A DNA stretch of 13,614 bases, taken from assembly GCA_964230195.1 (NCBI GenBank), contig CAXRGH010000140.1:1-13614 (forward strand), read 5' to 3'. This document shows positions 13,599 through 13,614 of the stretch, piece after piece. The notes beneath the pieces were generated by a model. The model worked only from the letters and a program-made list of their open reading frames with translations, searched no databases and was not told the DNA's origin. Position 1 is the stretch's first letter, and each line of letters starts with the position of its first letter. A program made the position numbers and the translations under genes. The stretch comes from CAXRGH01 sp964230195. GTDB lineage: Bacteria > Pseudomonadota > Gammaproteobacteria > Enterobacterales > Alteromonadaceae.

Positions 13599-13614
13599 AA
13601 CCGGAAATTCAAAG

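Overview
The window reads as chromosomal DNA of a free-living, probably marine, gammaproteobacterium in or near the Alteromonadales/Vibrionales. This is inferred from AT-leaning composition, close similarity of DusA, CysJIH and TrmA to their Escherichia coli counterparts, families frequent in that group (DUF2333, TIGR04219 barrel), and tandem rRNA promoters of the TTGACT-N16-TAGAAT type. I see no mobile elements, tRNA genes, CRISPR arrays or broken genes. Most of the window is housekeeping and the interest lies mainly in the control regions.

Layout. 1-375 is the 3' end of dusA. 376-531 is a control region with a candidate sigma-54 promoter and two nested inverted repeats, leading into an orphan 70-residue PspC-domain membrane protein (532-744). 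854-3094 is a tight three-gene unit: a periplasmic PCuA(C)-type copper chaperone with a His-rich tail, a membrane-anchored DUF2333 protein and a TIGR04219-type outer-membrane barrel. 3197-7453 is the assimilatory sulfate-reduction operon cysJ-cysI-cysH, with overlapping genes and a 14-bp hairpin right against the cysJ start codon. 7541-9715 encodes a four-part signalling protein: divergent receiver, unassigned middle region, degenerate GGDEF, intact EAL. 9899-9937 holds four CTGTNAN units that look like tandem Pho boxes, in front of a small secreted protein of unknown function (9972-10268). A terminator at 10294-10318 separates it from convergent trmA (10317-11414, minus). Divergent from trmA is a helical protein tentatively assigned to DUF5610 (11619-12635). 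Then comes a minus-strand protein with two membrane segments and an RRM RNA-binding domain (12756-13277). The window ends in the promoter and leader of a ribosomal RNA operon: two tandem promoters, boxA and a downstream hairpin. The 16S gene itself would lie beyond the window.

How the parts fit. CysH makes sulfite from PAPS and CysJI reduces it to sulfide for cysteine synthesis. DusA and TrmA both modify tRNA (dihydrouridine and 5-methyluridine-54). TrmA near an rRNA operon recalls the trmA-btuB-murI-rrnB neighbourhood of E. coli, so this end may be conserved synteny. The least explained items are the Pho-box-linked secreted protein, the membrane-tethered RRM protein beside an rRNA operon, the PspC gene with a sigma-54-like promoter, and the hairpins that enclose or abut translation starts at three places.
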